Program-made: the position numbers and the translations under genes
Notes under the pieces: model-generated
Told to the model about the DNA's origin: nothing
What the model saw: only the letters and a program-made list of their open reading frames with translations
Databases searched by the model: none
Virus record (IMG/VR): IMGVR_UViG_3300034198_009924
Coordinates: 1-21,769 of that record
Length of the DNA: 21,769 nucleotides
DNA from: a virus
Direction: 5' to 3' (one strand)
In this document: piece by piece, positions 15,323 to 21,685 of the stretch
Position numbering within the stretch: position 1 is the stretch's first letter
Layout of the letters: the number at the start of each line of letters is the position of its first letter

Positions 15323-15640
15323 TTACAATGTATTAAATATATTCGTAATACCATTTAATGAGTTATATGCATCTCTGGCTGCAAAGTGTGCGATGACGAT
15401 AGGATCATTATAATGTTCATTCATCGATTGTTCATTTTCCCATTCTATTATTACAGTTATCGCAGTGGGAGTGGCTGTTATTATTCGATCAATGATTTTT
15501 CCAGTGTTCAGGTATTTAGTACTCAGTAGTTCATCGAAATCATCAGTAGATTTCGATGAACCATGTTCGTCATGATACCACGGAATGGTAATGTCTGGTC
15601 TAGTGAATACTCGTACTGTTACTATGATTGAATTGTTCAT
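15323..15640 (-). CDS. ABM-like / dimeric alpha-beta barrel protein
   Basis: The 105-residue protein has the strand-helix-strand pattern of ferredoxin-like dimeric barrel proteins. It has IIVTVRVFTRP, a long helix with SKSTDDFDELLSTKYLN, ITVIIEWENEQSMNEHYND and a final helix PIVIAHFAARDAYN. The segment IEWENEQSMNEHYNDP resembles the W(x)s...h..sp part of antibiotic-biosynthesis monooxygenase (ABM) domains, whose members are cofactor-free oxygenases or small-molecule binders. The fold assignment is moderate and the activity unknown. It has its own ribosome site (AGAGGAAT) and an upstream late promoter element. It is the last gene of the minus-strand group. Confidence 0.6.
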   Translation of the reverse strand: MNNSIIVTVRVFTRPDITIPWYHDEHGSSKSTDDFDELLSTKYLNTGKIIDRIITATPTAITVIIEWENEQSMNEHYNDPIVIAHFAARDAYNSLNGITNIFNTL

Positions 15641-15658
15641 ATTAATTCCTCTATATAG

Positions 15659-15666
15659 TATTTATC
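15659..15666 (-). promoter_or_regulatory. late promoter element GATAAATA for the ABM-like gene
   Basis: On the minus strand GATAAATA is followed by CTATATAGAGGAATTAAT and the ATG at 15640. It lies in the 37-base gap between the bicupin and the ABM-like gene, so this gene may have its own late transcript. Confidence 0.55.
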
Positions 15667-15677
15667 ATTTAATCAGA

Positions 15678-16364
15678 TTAATTAAATAGATTGACGGGTA
15701 AATTGACTGCTTGACTACCTGATGGTAAATAAGTACGATTTAGTAAAGTGTGATCATGGTCAGTTGGTCCCCAATCACCGTCTGGATGAAATGATATAAC
15801 AATAAGTCCACTGTCTTCTGTTACGAATCGATGTACTTCCTGTTCTTCCATACAAAATACCGCACCCGGTATTAAATCATGTTTATAAGTCGGTGACTGA
15901 GCATAACCGCGCCCTGACGCAACAATACCTAATCTAAAAGAAGGATGAGTATGAAATGTTTGAACAATTCCTGGAGGAAAATGCAATGAGCTTAAACTAG
16001 GATCCCCTTTGCGAGGCGGATATACTAATAAACTATCACTGCAATGATCTATATAACATAAACGACCTTGTTTCTCAATTGGACCTCCGAATACATTTTG
16101 CCCATGATAACCAAATTTAACAATACAGAATCCAACTCCATTGACAATAATTGTGTCACTACTGTATCTGCTACTGATTGAAAAGAATTCACTTGATGCT
16201 ACAGTTTTTGTATCTGATACGATCATTGCACCGCTGATACAAAATCCATATACTGTTGAGTTTTTTGGAACAATAAATTCCCCGTTAGTAATTTTATGAA
16301 CTTCGCAGGGATACATACTGTCGGTTCTATCTAATACTACATTGGCTTCGTTGCTAATAAACAT
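15678..16364 (-). CDS. bicupin-like metal-binding protein
   Basis: The 228-residue protein has a C-terminal cupin. Motif 1 is PPGIVQTFHTHPSFRLGIV with His138 and His140, but Arg144 where a ligand Glu is usual. Motif 2 is IPGAVFCMEEQEVHRF with His178. The N-terminal half (EVHKITNGEFIVPKNSTVYG ... GAMIVSD) looks like a second, degenerate cupin without the histidines. Cupins include dioxygenases, epimerases, isomerases and sugar-binding proteins. Three histidines are enough to hold a metal, so catalysis is possible. The tail HPDGDWGPTDHDHTLLNRTY is also His-rich. It has its own late promoter element and ribosome site (AAGGAAAA). Substrate is unknown. Confidence 0.75.
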   Translation of the reverse strand: MFISNEANVVLDRTDSMYPCEVHKITNGEFIVPKNSTVYGFCISGAMIVSDTKTVASSEFFSISSRYSSDTIIVNGVGFCIVKFGYHGQNVFGGPIEKQGRLCYIDHCSDSLLVYPPRKGDPSLSSLHFPPGIVQTFHTHPSFRLGIVASGRGYAQSPTYKHDLIPGAVFCMEEQEVHRFVTEDSGLIVISFHPDGDWGPTDHDHTLLNRTYLPSGSQAVNLPVNLFN

Positions 16365-16384
16365 TATATTTTCCTTATTAATAA

Positions 16385-16392
16385 TATTTATC
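16385..16392 (-). promoter_or_regulatory. late promoter element GATAAATA for the bicupin gene
   Basis: On the minus strand GATAAATATTATTAATAAGG leads to the ATG at 16364, with AAGGA as ribosome site. It lies in the 48-base gap after the GNAT gene. The first 13 bases are identical to the element in front of the oxygenase at 20219. Confidence 0.55.
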
Positions 16393-16412
16393 TAATCAAT
16401 CAGTGAGATATA

Positions 16413-16862
16413 TTAAATCCATTGAATGGTTCGATAATATTCTGGAATTAGTCCTTTCTTTATACTTCCTGCAATCACATGTTTATTGTCAGAATGTATG
16501 ATACTTCCTATAGAAACTCCACCTCGTTTTTTAATAATATCTTTAAGATATTCGTGACTCATGTAATTCAACCCACGACGACGATATTTTGGATCAGTGA
16601 ATACTAAAGTTATCCAGCCTTCTGATCGATCAGCAATATATTCGTATACTTGACCTGCCATTACCTCATTATTAGAATTTTCTATCCATATAGAAGAACT
16701 ATTATTTCTAAACGGCATACTAGGAAGAGTCATTCCACTCTTCAGTAATTCTAAATAGCATTCGAACATTAATATTAACGGAGGAATGTTCACTAATGAA
16801 TCACTGTGCCATATTGTCAAAATTTCTCCGTCTTTTTCAATAGTGTCTATAATTTTTTTCAT
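16413..16862 (-). CDS. GNAT-family acetyltransferase
   Basis: The 149-residue protein has a clear GNAT core. MAGQVYEYIADRSEGWITLV forms the central strands, TDPKYRRRGLNYMSHEYLKD gives the motif A acetyl-CoA loop (RRRGLN) and helix, and VSIGSIIHSDNKHVIAGSIKKG with YYRTIQWI completes the C-terminal half. It transfers an acyl group to an amine or similar acceptor. Length is typical. The ATG at 16862 has GGAAG a few bases upstream. It lies between the ATP-grasp ligase and the bicupin, in the same direction. The acceptor is unknown. Confidence 0.8.
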   Translation of the reverse strand: MKKIIDTIEKDGEILTIWHSDSLVNIPPLILMFECYLELLKSGMTLPSMPFRNNSSSIWIENSNNEVMAGQVYEYIADRSEGWITLVFTDPKYRRRGLNYMSHEYLKDIIKKRGGVSIGSIIHSDNKHVIAGSIKKGLIPEYYRTIQWI

Positions 16863-16888
16863 GTTACTTCCTTTAATTATTAATTACT

Positions 16889-18076
16889 TTATTTGCTGAC
16901 ATTTTTTTTCCAATGATTTATGATCGTCATATCATGGCGATACTGCTCTGCATCATTGTTCTGAACCATGATCATTCCCAATACTTCAGGAAAGTTCTTA
17001 GTTACTGGTATTATTCCTGGAAATTTTTTAGGATACTTTTCGCAGAATCTAACTGATTCTAATTTTTCGATGGGCGACCAATCAAGTTCGTGCATATAAC
17101 GCTCACGATAATTGTTCACGCACACTTTATTAAAGTCACCCAATTTATTATACATAATGGCGGTAGTACTAGGTAAATTCAAGTACGCTCGTAAGCTTTC
17201 AATTGCCCAGTGATTACCAGTAGCATTGTTTATAGGTCCGATAACAGCACGACCCTGACTACGAAAGTTTATTTCGACTAAGTTTGGCACACCATTGTTG
17301 ATCTTAACTTGAGTCCATGTGAGTCCAAGTCTGATGCCCAGTGAGTCTAAAATACTAGTAACATAATCATATAATATCGCAATGTTAGGATCATCAGATG
17401 ACACAAGTTCATTCTCTTCTCTCCATGGATATATATCGTTCACTAAGTATTCGCCTTTATATAAACTGGCCATAGTACAGCGATGTATACCATCACGAGA
17501 GCATATTTCCATGCAATATTCAGGACCTTCTACATAGTCCTGTACCATATATTCAATATTACTGTCAAGTAAATTTAGGATAAAATCGTAACCGGGTTTG
17601 ATATGAACATTAATATTACCCGCTCCATTAGTAGGCTTGACTACTAATGAGCGATCACGACAGTTTTCTACGGTCTCTCTGGTCAATACGTACTGATCAG
17701 TAGTAACGTGACCGAAGCTGCGAAGATAATTTAAATATTCGTACTTACTAGAACGTTGTTGTTGTTTAGAAACATCGTTACATCGATCGGAATAGTAGTG
17801 TGCTTGTAATCTGTCCGCAAGTGAAAATCCCTCGTCCTCACCATTGATAAAACATTGAATGTTATAGAGTTTTAGATCGTTATTCAGTTGATCCCAATCA
17901 CCAGTGTATACAATGTGATCATCAATTTGATTCAATGCGGCATTGACTGCGTATTCACGATGTCCGATACTGGGCCATATTGCCAGCACATGATAACGTT
18001 TAAAGTGATTTTTAATCATGGTTACGTATCCATACCCACTATAACGTACTGGGTTAACCAACGCAATTGTTAACAT
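16889..18076 (-). CDS. ATP-grasp ligase
   Basis: I place the start at ATG 18076 because GGAGAAG sits directly upstream and it overlaps the PP-loop gene stop by ATGTTAA. An eight-codon longer version has no ribosome site. The 395-residue product has an N-terminal Rossmann-like part (MLTIALVNPVRYSGYGY) and an ATP-grasp core. SLVVKPTNGAGNINVHI (about 142-158) is the lysine and glycine loop, YMVQDYVEGPEYCMEI (from about 174) the second nucleotide-contact strand, and VPNLVEINFRSQGR (about 260-273) supplies the metal-binding Glu and Asn. ATP-grasp ligases join a carboxylate to an amine or thiol through an acyl phosphate. The layout resembles amino-acid ligases and CarB/PurK-like enzymes. Substrates are unknown. 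Together with two PP-loop enzymes it points to amide-bond chemistry. Confidence 0.85.
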   Translation of the reverse strand: MLTIALVNPVRYSGYGYVTMIKNHFKRYHVLAIWPSIGHREYAVNAALNQIDDHIVYTGDWDQLNNDLKLYNIQCFINGEDEGFSLADRLQAHYYSDRCNDVSKQQQRSSKYEYLNYLRSFGHVTTDQYVLTRETVENCRDRSLVVKPTNGAGNINVHIKPGYDFILNLLDSNIEYMVQDYVEGPEYCMEICSRDGIHRCTMASLYKGEYLVNDIYPWREENELVSSDDPNIAILYDYVTSILDSLGIRLGLTWTQVKINNGVPNLVEINFRSQGRAVIGPINNATGNHWAIESLRAYLNLPSTTAIMYNKLGDFNKVCVNNYRERYMHELDWSPIEKLESVRFCEKYPKKFPGIIPVTKNFPEVLGMIMVQNNDAEQYRHDMTIINHWKKNVSK

Positions 18077-19062
18077 TGATTCTTCTCCGGTGTTAGCCAC
18101 TCTAATAACGTTTCGTGATCAATGATAATTTCACGTTTTTTATACGCGCTGACGTTTTCTAGAATCAGTCTAATATCCGTATTAAGATCGATATCTCGTC
18201 TCAATTCAGCCATCATACTCTCAAATCCATTATACTTCGGTCTAATAGTCATATCTGGCCAATGACGATAGTACATGTATGGTTTGATAGCAAAATAATT
18301 CATATTGGTAAACTTACTGCATGTCGCCACTTCATATTTGATCCAGTGCGAGATATCAGAATCAGTCAAGAATGCCAGCATAAGTTCTGGAGTGTGCATG
18401 AAAAAACGATTAGATGCATTACCGCCTAATTCATGTGCTGCTTCAATAGGAGCTAATGAAATAAGTTCTTCTTCCAAGAACATACCCGCTTTCTCAGGTC
18501 TGCCGTTAAATCTATGACGTTGTAAATAGATATCGCCACCACCAAATACACAGTGAAAATTAGGAAACTGTTTAACCAATTGAGTGTGTAAAATAATACC
18601 CCATAGATCACTAGCATATCGTTGACATTGGCTTGTTACTGAGTTGCGTATGAAATCTTCCATGTCAATGGTCACAGTTCTATACTTTAAATTGTGTTCT
18701 TTTACAAAATCAAATGCATACTTAGTGTCATAATCATTAATGTGATCATTGTCTCCAAACTTTAATTTCATAATAACAACTTCAAAATCGGCGTTTGCTT
18801 CCATAAATGAGCGCACTACTATCTCACTGTCTATACCTCCGCTGTAACACACTAATACAGGTTTATTTGCGTTTTGTGCAATTAATTCTGCTGCTCGTAC
18901 ACATTCTTTCCTGAAAGAAACGGGTTGATAAGAAGCACGACCAAACTTGACCCAAAATATCCCAGTCTTGTCGTCAAAATTAAATAAACCATCTCCCCAC
19001 CCAAATTGAAAATGATTATTATGAGTCGTATACATTACAGTGGTATTATTCTTTATTATCAT
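18070..19062 (-). CDS. PP-loop (N-type ATP pyrophosphatase) enzyme, second copy
   Basis: I choose ATG 19062, which overlaps the upstream stop as ATGA; a TTG two codons earlier is less likely. The 330-residue protein carries SGGIDS at 74-79 in VLVCYSGGIDSEIVVRSF. It shares SQCQRYA (144-150) and GGGDIYLQRH (174-183) with the enzyme at 12963, so the two are distant paralogues with related chemistry. No glutaminase domain is present. The stop overlaps the ATP-grasp start (ATGTTAA), so the two adenylating or phosphorylating enzymes are made together. The C-terminal region (FFMHTPELMLAFLTDSD) matches SYTPEMMGYYINHPD in the other copy, extending the similarity beyond the ATP site. Confidence 0.85.
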   Translation of the reverse strand: MIIKNNTTVMYTTHNNHFQFGWGDGLFNFDDKTGIFWVKFGRASYQPVSFRKECVRAAELIAQNANKPVLVCYSGGIDSEIVVRSFMEANADFEVVIMKLKFGDNDHINDYDTKYAFDFVKEHNLKYRTVTIDMEDFIRNSVTSQCQRYASDLWGIILHTQLVKQFPNFHCVFGGGDIYLQRHRFNGRPEKAGMFLEEELISLAPIEAAHELGGNASNRFFMHTPELMLAFLTDSDISHWIKYEVATCSKFTNMNYFAIKPYMYYRHWPDMTIRPKYNGFESMMAELRRDIDLNTDIRLILENVSAYKKREIIIDHETLLEWLTPEKNQC

Positions 19063-19571
19063 ATACAATAACCAATATTATTATTAATTTTAAATAAATT
19101 ATACATAGATGAATAATCAGTAGTAGTGCATCCAATCGATATGACATATCGATTTACATTGCTTTCGTTTCGAACTTCATGAAATTTTTTAGTGTTTAAC
19201 ATTACCCATTGATTTTTAATATAAGGTATTAATGTGTTTTCAGTTTTGTCATCATTGTAACAAAGTGCTTTAAATTTATCATTATTGTCGCTAATTAACA
19301 TGTTCATAGCAAATTGTCTGTCAGAATCTTTGTGTATTGCATATGACCATCCTGGGACATTTTTAAAACATCCATACTCTGAAACTTTAAATGGCATAAT
19401 TTTTTTTATTTTAAGACATATCTCTATTGGTAAATCAATGCGACATTGTTTAAATTTACTGATCCAAAATTGATTATTTTTCTCTGCGTATAATACGTAT
19501 TCTTTAATTTCCTCAATTAATTCCGGATGATTATAATTAATATACTCGAAATAATCAGATAACTTATCCAT
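19059..19571 (-). CDS. 2OG-Fe(II) oxygenase-like protein
   Basis: I start at ATG 19571, which overlaps the preceding stop by eight bases (ATGGATAA). The 170-residue product has the iron-binding triad of 2-oxoglutarate oxygenases. His80 and Asp82 lie in GWSYAIHKDSD, His131 in TKKFHEVRNES, and Arg141 ten residues later is the expected 2OG-binding residue. AMNMLISDNND after the HxD resembles ALNIVLQCNDD in the neighbour at 19564, so the two are related but clearly diverged. Such enzymes hydroxylate or otherwise oxidise protein, nucleic acid or small-molecule substrates. The protein is short, and its substrate is unknown. Confidence 0.75.
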   Translation of the reverse strand: MDKLSDYFEYINYNHPELIEEIKEYVLYAEKNNQFWISKFKQCRIDLPIEICLKIKKIMPFKVSEYGCFKNVPGWSYAIHKDSDRQFAMNMLISDNNDKFKALCYNDDKTENTLIPYIKNQWVMLNTKKFHEVRNESNVNRYVISIGCTTTDYSSMYNLFKINNNIGYCI

Positions 19572-20175
19572 GTTGATTAATATTATCAAATGTAATTCTA
19601 CTACATAATTCAGTGAATGTCGGAAAATCGTCGAATTTAGTTTGAATTATTATGCGAGGATTCGGTCCAGAACATTTCCAAGTGTGAAAAGTGTTCACAT
19701 CAATAATATATACGTCCCCGACTTTGCTTTTAAATTCTTCAACAAATTGCATATTTTCTATTACATCTACTGGCAATGAAGTTTCGCGAGATGAATTACC
19801 ATTGGCGAATTTCAATGACTGAAGTTCAGATTGTTCTAAAATTAAATCATCATCGTACCATCTAGTCCAATCATCATCATTGCATTGCAAGACGATGTTT
19901 AAAGCACTGCGACATTTAATTCCATCTTTGTGAATTGGATACACGAATTTTGAATCACTATAGAATACTTTCTGAACATATTTTCCATCTATTCTTTTTT
20001 GAACTTTCATGTCAGTAATTATTATGGTATTGAGATAATTTAAAATTTCTTCATCAAATTCAATTCTTTGAAATTTTTTTGTAGTTTTATCATTATGATG
20101 TTTAAGAATCATTGATTTCAACTGTTCAATTATTTCAATTGAAAGAGTCCCAAGAAGTTTATGATGTACGTTCAT
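19564..20175 (-). CDS. 2OG-Fe(II) oxygenase-like protein
   Basis: I place the start at ATG 20175 (MNVHHKLLGTLSIEIIEQLK), since the N-terminus then aligns in style with the oxygenase at 20760 and longer versions would run into the divergent gene. The 203-residue protein has His82 and Asp84 in FVYPIHKDG, His164 in VNTFHTWKC and Arg174 in NPRIIIQTKF, a complete HxD...H...R set on a double-stranded beta-helix fold. No ribosome site precedes the ATG. Instead CATAAATA lies five bases upstream, which may make the message leaderless. It is the first gene of the minus-strand group and is coupled to the next oxygenase. Confidence 0.8.
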   Translation of the reverse strand: MNVHHKLLGTLSIEIIEQLKSMILKHHNDKTTKKFQRIEFDEEILNYLNTIIITDMKVQKRIDGKYVQKVFYSDSKFVYPIHKDGIKCRSALNIVLQCNDDDWTRWYDDDLILEQSELQSLKFANGNSSRETSLPVDVIENMQFVEEFKSKVGDVYIIDVNTFHTWKCSGPNPRIIIQTKFDDFPTFTELCSRITFDNINQHG

Positions 20176-20180
20176 AATAC

Positions 20181-20188
20181 TATTTATG
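20181..20188 (-). promoter_or_regulatory. late promoter element CATAAATA, divergent pair (minus)
   Basis: On the minus strand CATAAATA is followed by GTATT and then the ATG at 20175. With the six-base distance seen at 1691 and 2220, transcription would begin exactly at that A. It is one half of a divergent pair with the element at 20206-20213. Confidence 0.5.
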
Positions 20189-20205
20189 TTCATCGATTTG
20201 ACATT

Positions 20206-20213
20206 GATAAATA
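20206..20213 (+). promoter_or_regulatory. late promoter element GATAAATA, divergent pair (plus)
   Basis: GATAAATA is followed by TTATT and the ATG at 20219. The spacing is the same as in the divergent minus-strand element, and no ribosome site fits between box and start. The 43-base region between the two genes holds little else. Confidence 0.5.
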
Positions 20214-20218
20214 TTATT

Positions 20219-20758
20219 ATGATAGACGTTACCAAAATATTACGTAAATTAACTGACGAAGAAATATTGATGTTGAAACTCGATCTCAATAATATTGATC
20301 ATCTATGGTCTAATCATTCTTTGGATCAAACTACTCATCCGACTGCTTTGGGAATGGGAAAGACTGTTCATTTGAACTCGTGTAGCAACGAACTGGTTTT
20401 TGAGTATAGTATACTGAACACATTACCTAATACCAATAAAATTATCAGTGATATCGTCGGTTCAAATCATATAGGAAGAGCATATTGGCATAGATTAATG
20501 CCAGAAAATCAAATTGATTTTCACACAGACTCTGACATTCCGTTTGTAAAAGACAATAGACTAATTCATCGTTATCAAATATACTTAGAATGTACATCTA
20601 AAAATATTATAATATTGGATGGTACATACAAAAACAGTGCAGAATTTGAATACAGTGTAGTTGATTTTGCTCTCACTAACGTACATTATTATAAAAACTG
20701 GTCGAGTAAACCATGGTATCTTTTGGTATTTGATGCAGTGAATCAACCGCTTTCATAA
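20219..20758 (+). CDS. 2OG-Fe(II) oxygenase-like protein, Asp/Asn-hydroxylase type
   Basis: I use ATG 20219 over an upstream in-frame ATG at 20186 because the earlier one would lie inside the divergent promoter region. The 179-residue product has His102 and Asp104 in QIDFHTDSD, Arg118 in LIHRYQIYLE, and His156 in TNVHYYKNW with a Lys164 that could bind 2OG. The motif order resembles aspartyl/asparaginyl beta-hydroxylases. It abuts the next oxygenase with one base between stop and start. There is no ribosome site, see the promoter element just upstream. The substrate is unknown. Confidence 0.72.
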   Translation: MIDVTKILRKLTDEEILMLKLDLNNIDHLWSNHSLDQTTHPTALGMGKTVHLNSCSNELVFEYSILNTLPNTNKIISDIVGSNHIGRAYWHRLMPENQIDFHTDSDIPFVKDNRLIHRYQIYLECTSKNIIILDGTYKNSAEFEYSVVDFALTNVHYYKNWSSKPWYLLVFDAVNQPLS

Positions 20759-20759
20759 T

Positions 20760-21290
20760 ATGAAACATTCTTTTCCGTTCAAATTAATAGATAACTTAGA
20801 TAGTAATATTTTAGAACAATTTAAAGTATTCGTATTACATCAATCTTATCATGCAATGGAAGACTTCACGGATTATACAATTCAATCATCAAGAACATTA
20901 AATGAAAATGATATAATTTTTAAAAATTTATTGAATGTTTATCTGTCAAAATTTTTTAATTTATCTGGACATCTTGGTAGTAATATTGCTAGAATGAATC
21001 CTAATTCTTATTACCCAGAACATTCAGATTATACTGGAGTTAAATTAGGAAATAGACAAGACAATATTATAAAATTACAAATTCCTATAATTACTAGTGT
21101 TTCAGCTGGACTTATGTGGCGTCATGATTCTGAAAATCGTTCTACTTGTTTAAGTTTGAACGAGGGCTCAATTTATATATTTGATAATTGCAGAGTACAT
21201 TCATCTGTCAATTTTAGTAGTGATTATAGATATTGGATTACTAGTAGATGGCATAGACTATCATTACTGGATACATCAATATTAAATTAA
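20760..21290 (+). CDS. 2OG-Fe(II) oxygenase-like protein, Asp/Asn-hydroxylase type
   Basis: The 176-residue product has His88 and Asp90 in YYPEHSDYT, a strand IIKLQIPIIT, His147 in NCRVHSSVNF and Arg157 in DYRYWITSRW. This is the arrangement of the aspartyl/asparaginyl hydroxylase branch of the cupin-fold 2OG oxygenases. The N-terminus (FKLIDNLDSNILEQFKV) resembles those of the neighbouring oxygenases. It starts one base after the previous stop and so depends on that transcript. It ends just before the first of two palindrome-promoter units. No partner protein is evident. Confidence 0.78.
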   Translation: MKHSFPFKLIDNLDSNILEQFKVFVLHQSYHAMEDFTDYTIQSSRTLNENDIIFKNLLNVYLSKFFNLSGHLGSNIARMNPNSYYPEHSDYTGVKLGNRQDNIIKLQIPIITSVSAGLMWRHDSENRSTCLSLNEGSIYIFDNCRVHSSVNFSSDYRYWITSRWHRLSLLDTSILN

Positions 21291-21297
21291 CACATTG

Positions 21298-21315
21298 TGT
21301 TGTAAAAATACAACA
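21298..21315. promoter_or_regulatory. palindrome upstream of a sigma70 promoter (copy 1)
   Basis: TGTTGTA and TACAACA flank AAAA to make an 18-base palindrome that ends seven bases before the -35 box. An identical pair of arms with TTTT between them occurs at 21602-21619. It may be an operator for a phage regulator or a weak terminator for the oxygenase operon. Confidence 0.55.
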
Positions 21316-21322
21316 ATAATAG

Positions 21323-21351
21323 TTGACATTAAATCTGCTTTCCTCTATAAT
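21323..21351 (+). promoter_or_regulatory. consensus sigma70 promoter
   Basis: TTGACA (21323-21328) and TATAAT (21346-21351) are both perfect consensus with a 17-base spacer. The small gene at 21381 follows. A promoter this strong in a phage usually serves immediate-early transcription by host RNA polymerase. Confidence 0.88.
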
Positions 21352-21380
21352 GGTTGTATTGTCTAAACAAGGAAGAAAAA

Positions 21381-21599
21381 ATGTCTAAAAAATACGTAGT
21401 TATTAGCCCTGATTCAAACTCACTGAGCTATCGTGTCTATGTGTTAGACATTATCGCTGGCACTGACGCTTGTGTGGGTAACTGTGTCGGTAGCTTTGAT
21501 ACTGACGAATACGCTCAAGCGTATGCCAGCGACATGCAAATGGTTCACGACTGGGAATCAGCTAATATTCAACTTGAAGTTGGCTGTGAATTTGACTAA
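21381..21599 (+). CDS. small early-type hypothetical protein
   Basis: I start at ATG 21381 (MSKKYVVISPDSN) because AAGGAAG lies just upstream and downstream of the promoter; a longer version from 21354 would begin at or before the expected transcription start. The 72-residue acidic protein has three Cys (DACVGNCVGSF and VGCEFD) and no membrane segment. The YxxxxASDMQMVHDW stretch is probably helical. I do not recognise it. Its own consensus promoter, and a second just behind it, suggest a host-takeover type early gene, which is inference. Confidence 0.72.
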   Translation: MSKKYVVISPDSNSLSYRVYVLDIIAGTDACVGNCVGSFDTDEYAQAYASDMQMVHDWESANIQLEVGCEFD

Positions 21600-21601
21600 A
21601 G

Positions 21602-21619
21602 TGTTGTATTTTTACAACA
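21602..21619. promoter_or_regulatory. palindrome upstream of a sigma70 promoter (copy 2)
   Basis: TGTTGTA, TTTT, TACAACA repeats the arms of the palindrome at 21298-21315 and ends six bases before the next -35 box. Position and arms are kept while the central bases differ, as expected for a protein-binding site. Confidence 0.55.
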
Positions 21620-21625
21620 TTTTAG

Positions 21626-21654
21626 TTGACAGTAATTATAGTATTTGCTATAAT
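21626..21654 (+). promoter_or_regulatory. consensus sigma70 promoter
   Basis: TTGACA (21626-21631) and TATAAT (21649-21654) are perfect consensus with a 17-base spacer, as in the unit before it. It drives the partial gene at 21686. Confidence 0.88.
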
Positions 21655-21685
21655 TCACACTTACACTGATAAACAGGAATACAAA

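Noticed and set aside
18077-18100. Eight-codon N-terminal extension of the ATP-grasp gene
   Set aside because: ATG 18076 has GGAGAAG directly upstream and a coupling overlap with the PP-loop stop. The extension lies wholly in the upstream gene.
20176-20289. Longer N-terminus for the oxygenase at 19564-20175
   Set aside because: It would run through both divergent promoter elements and into the opposite-strand gene, and it adds residues with no similarity to the neighbouring oxygenases.
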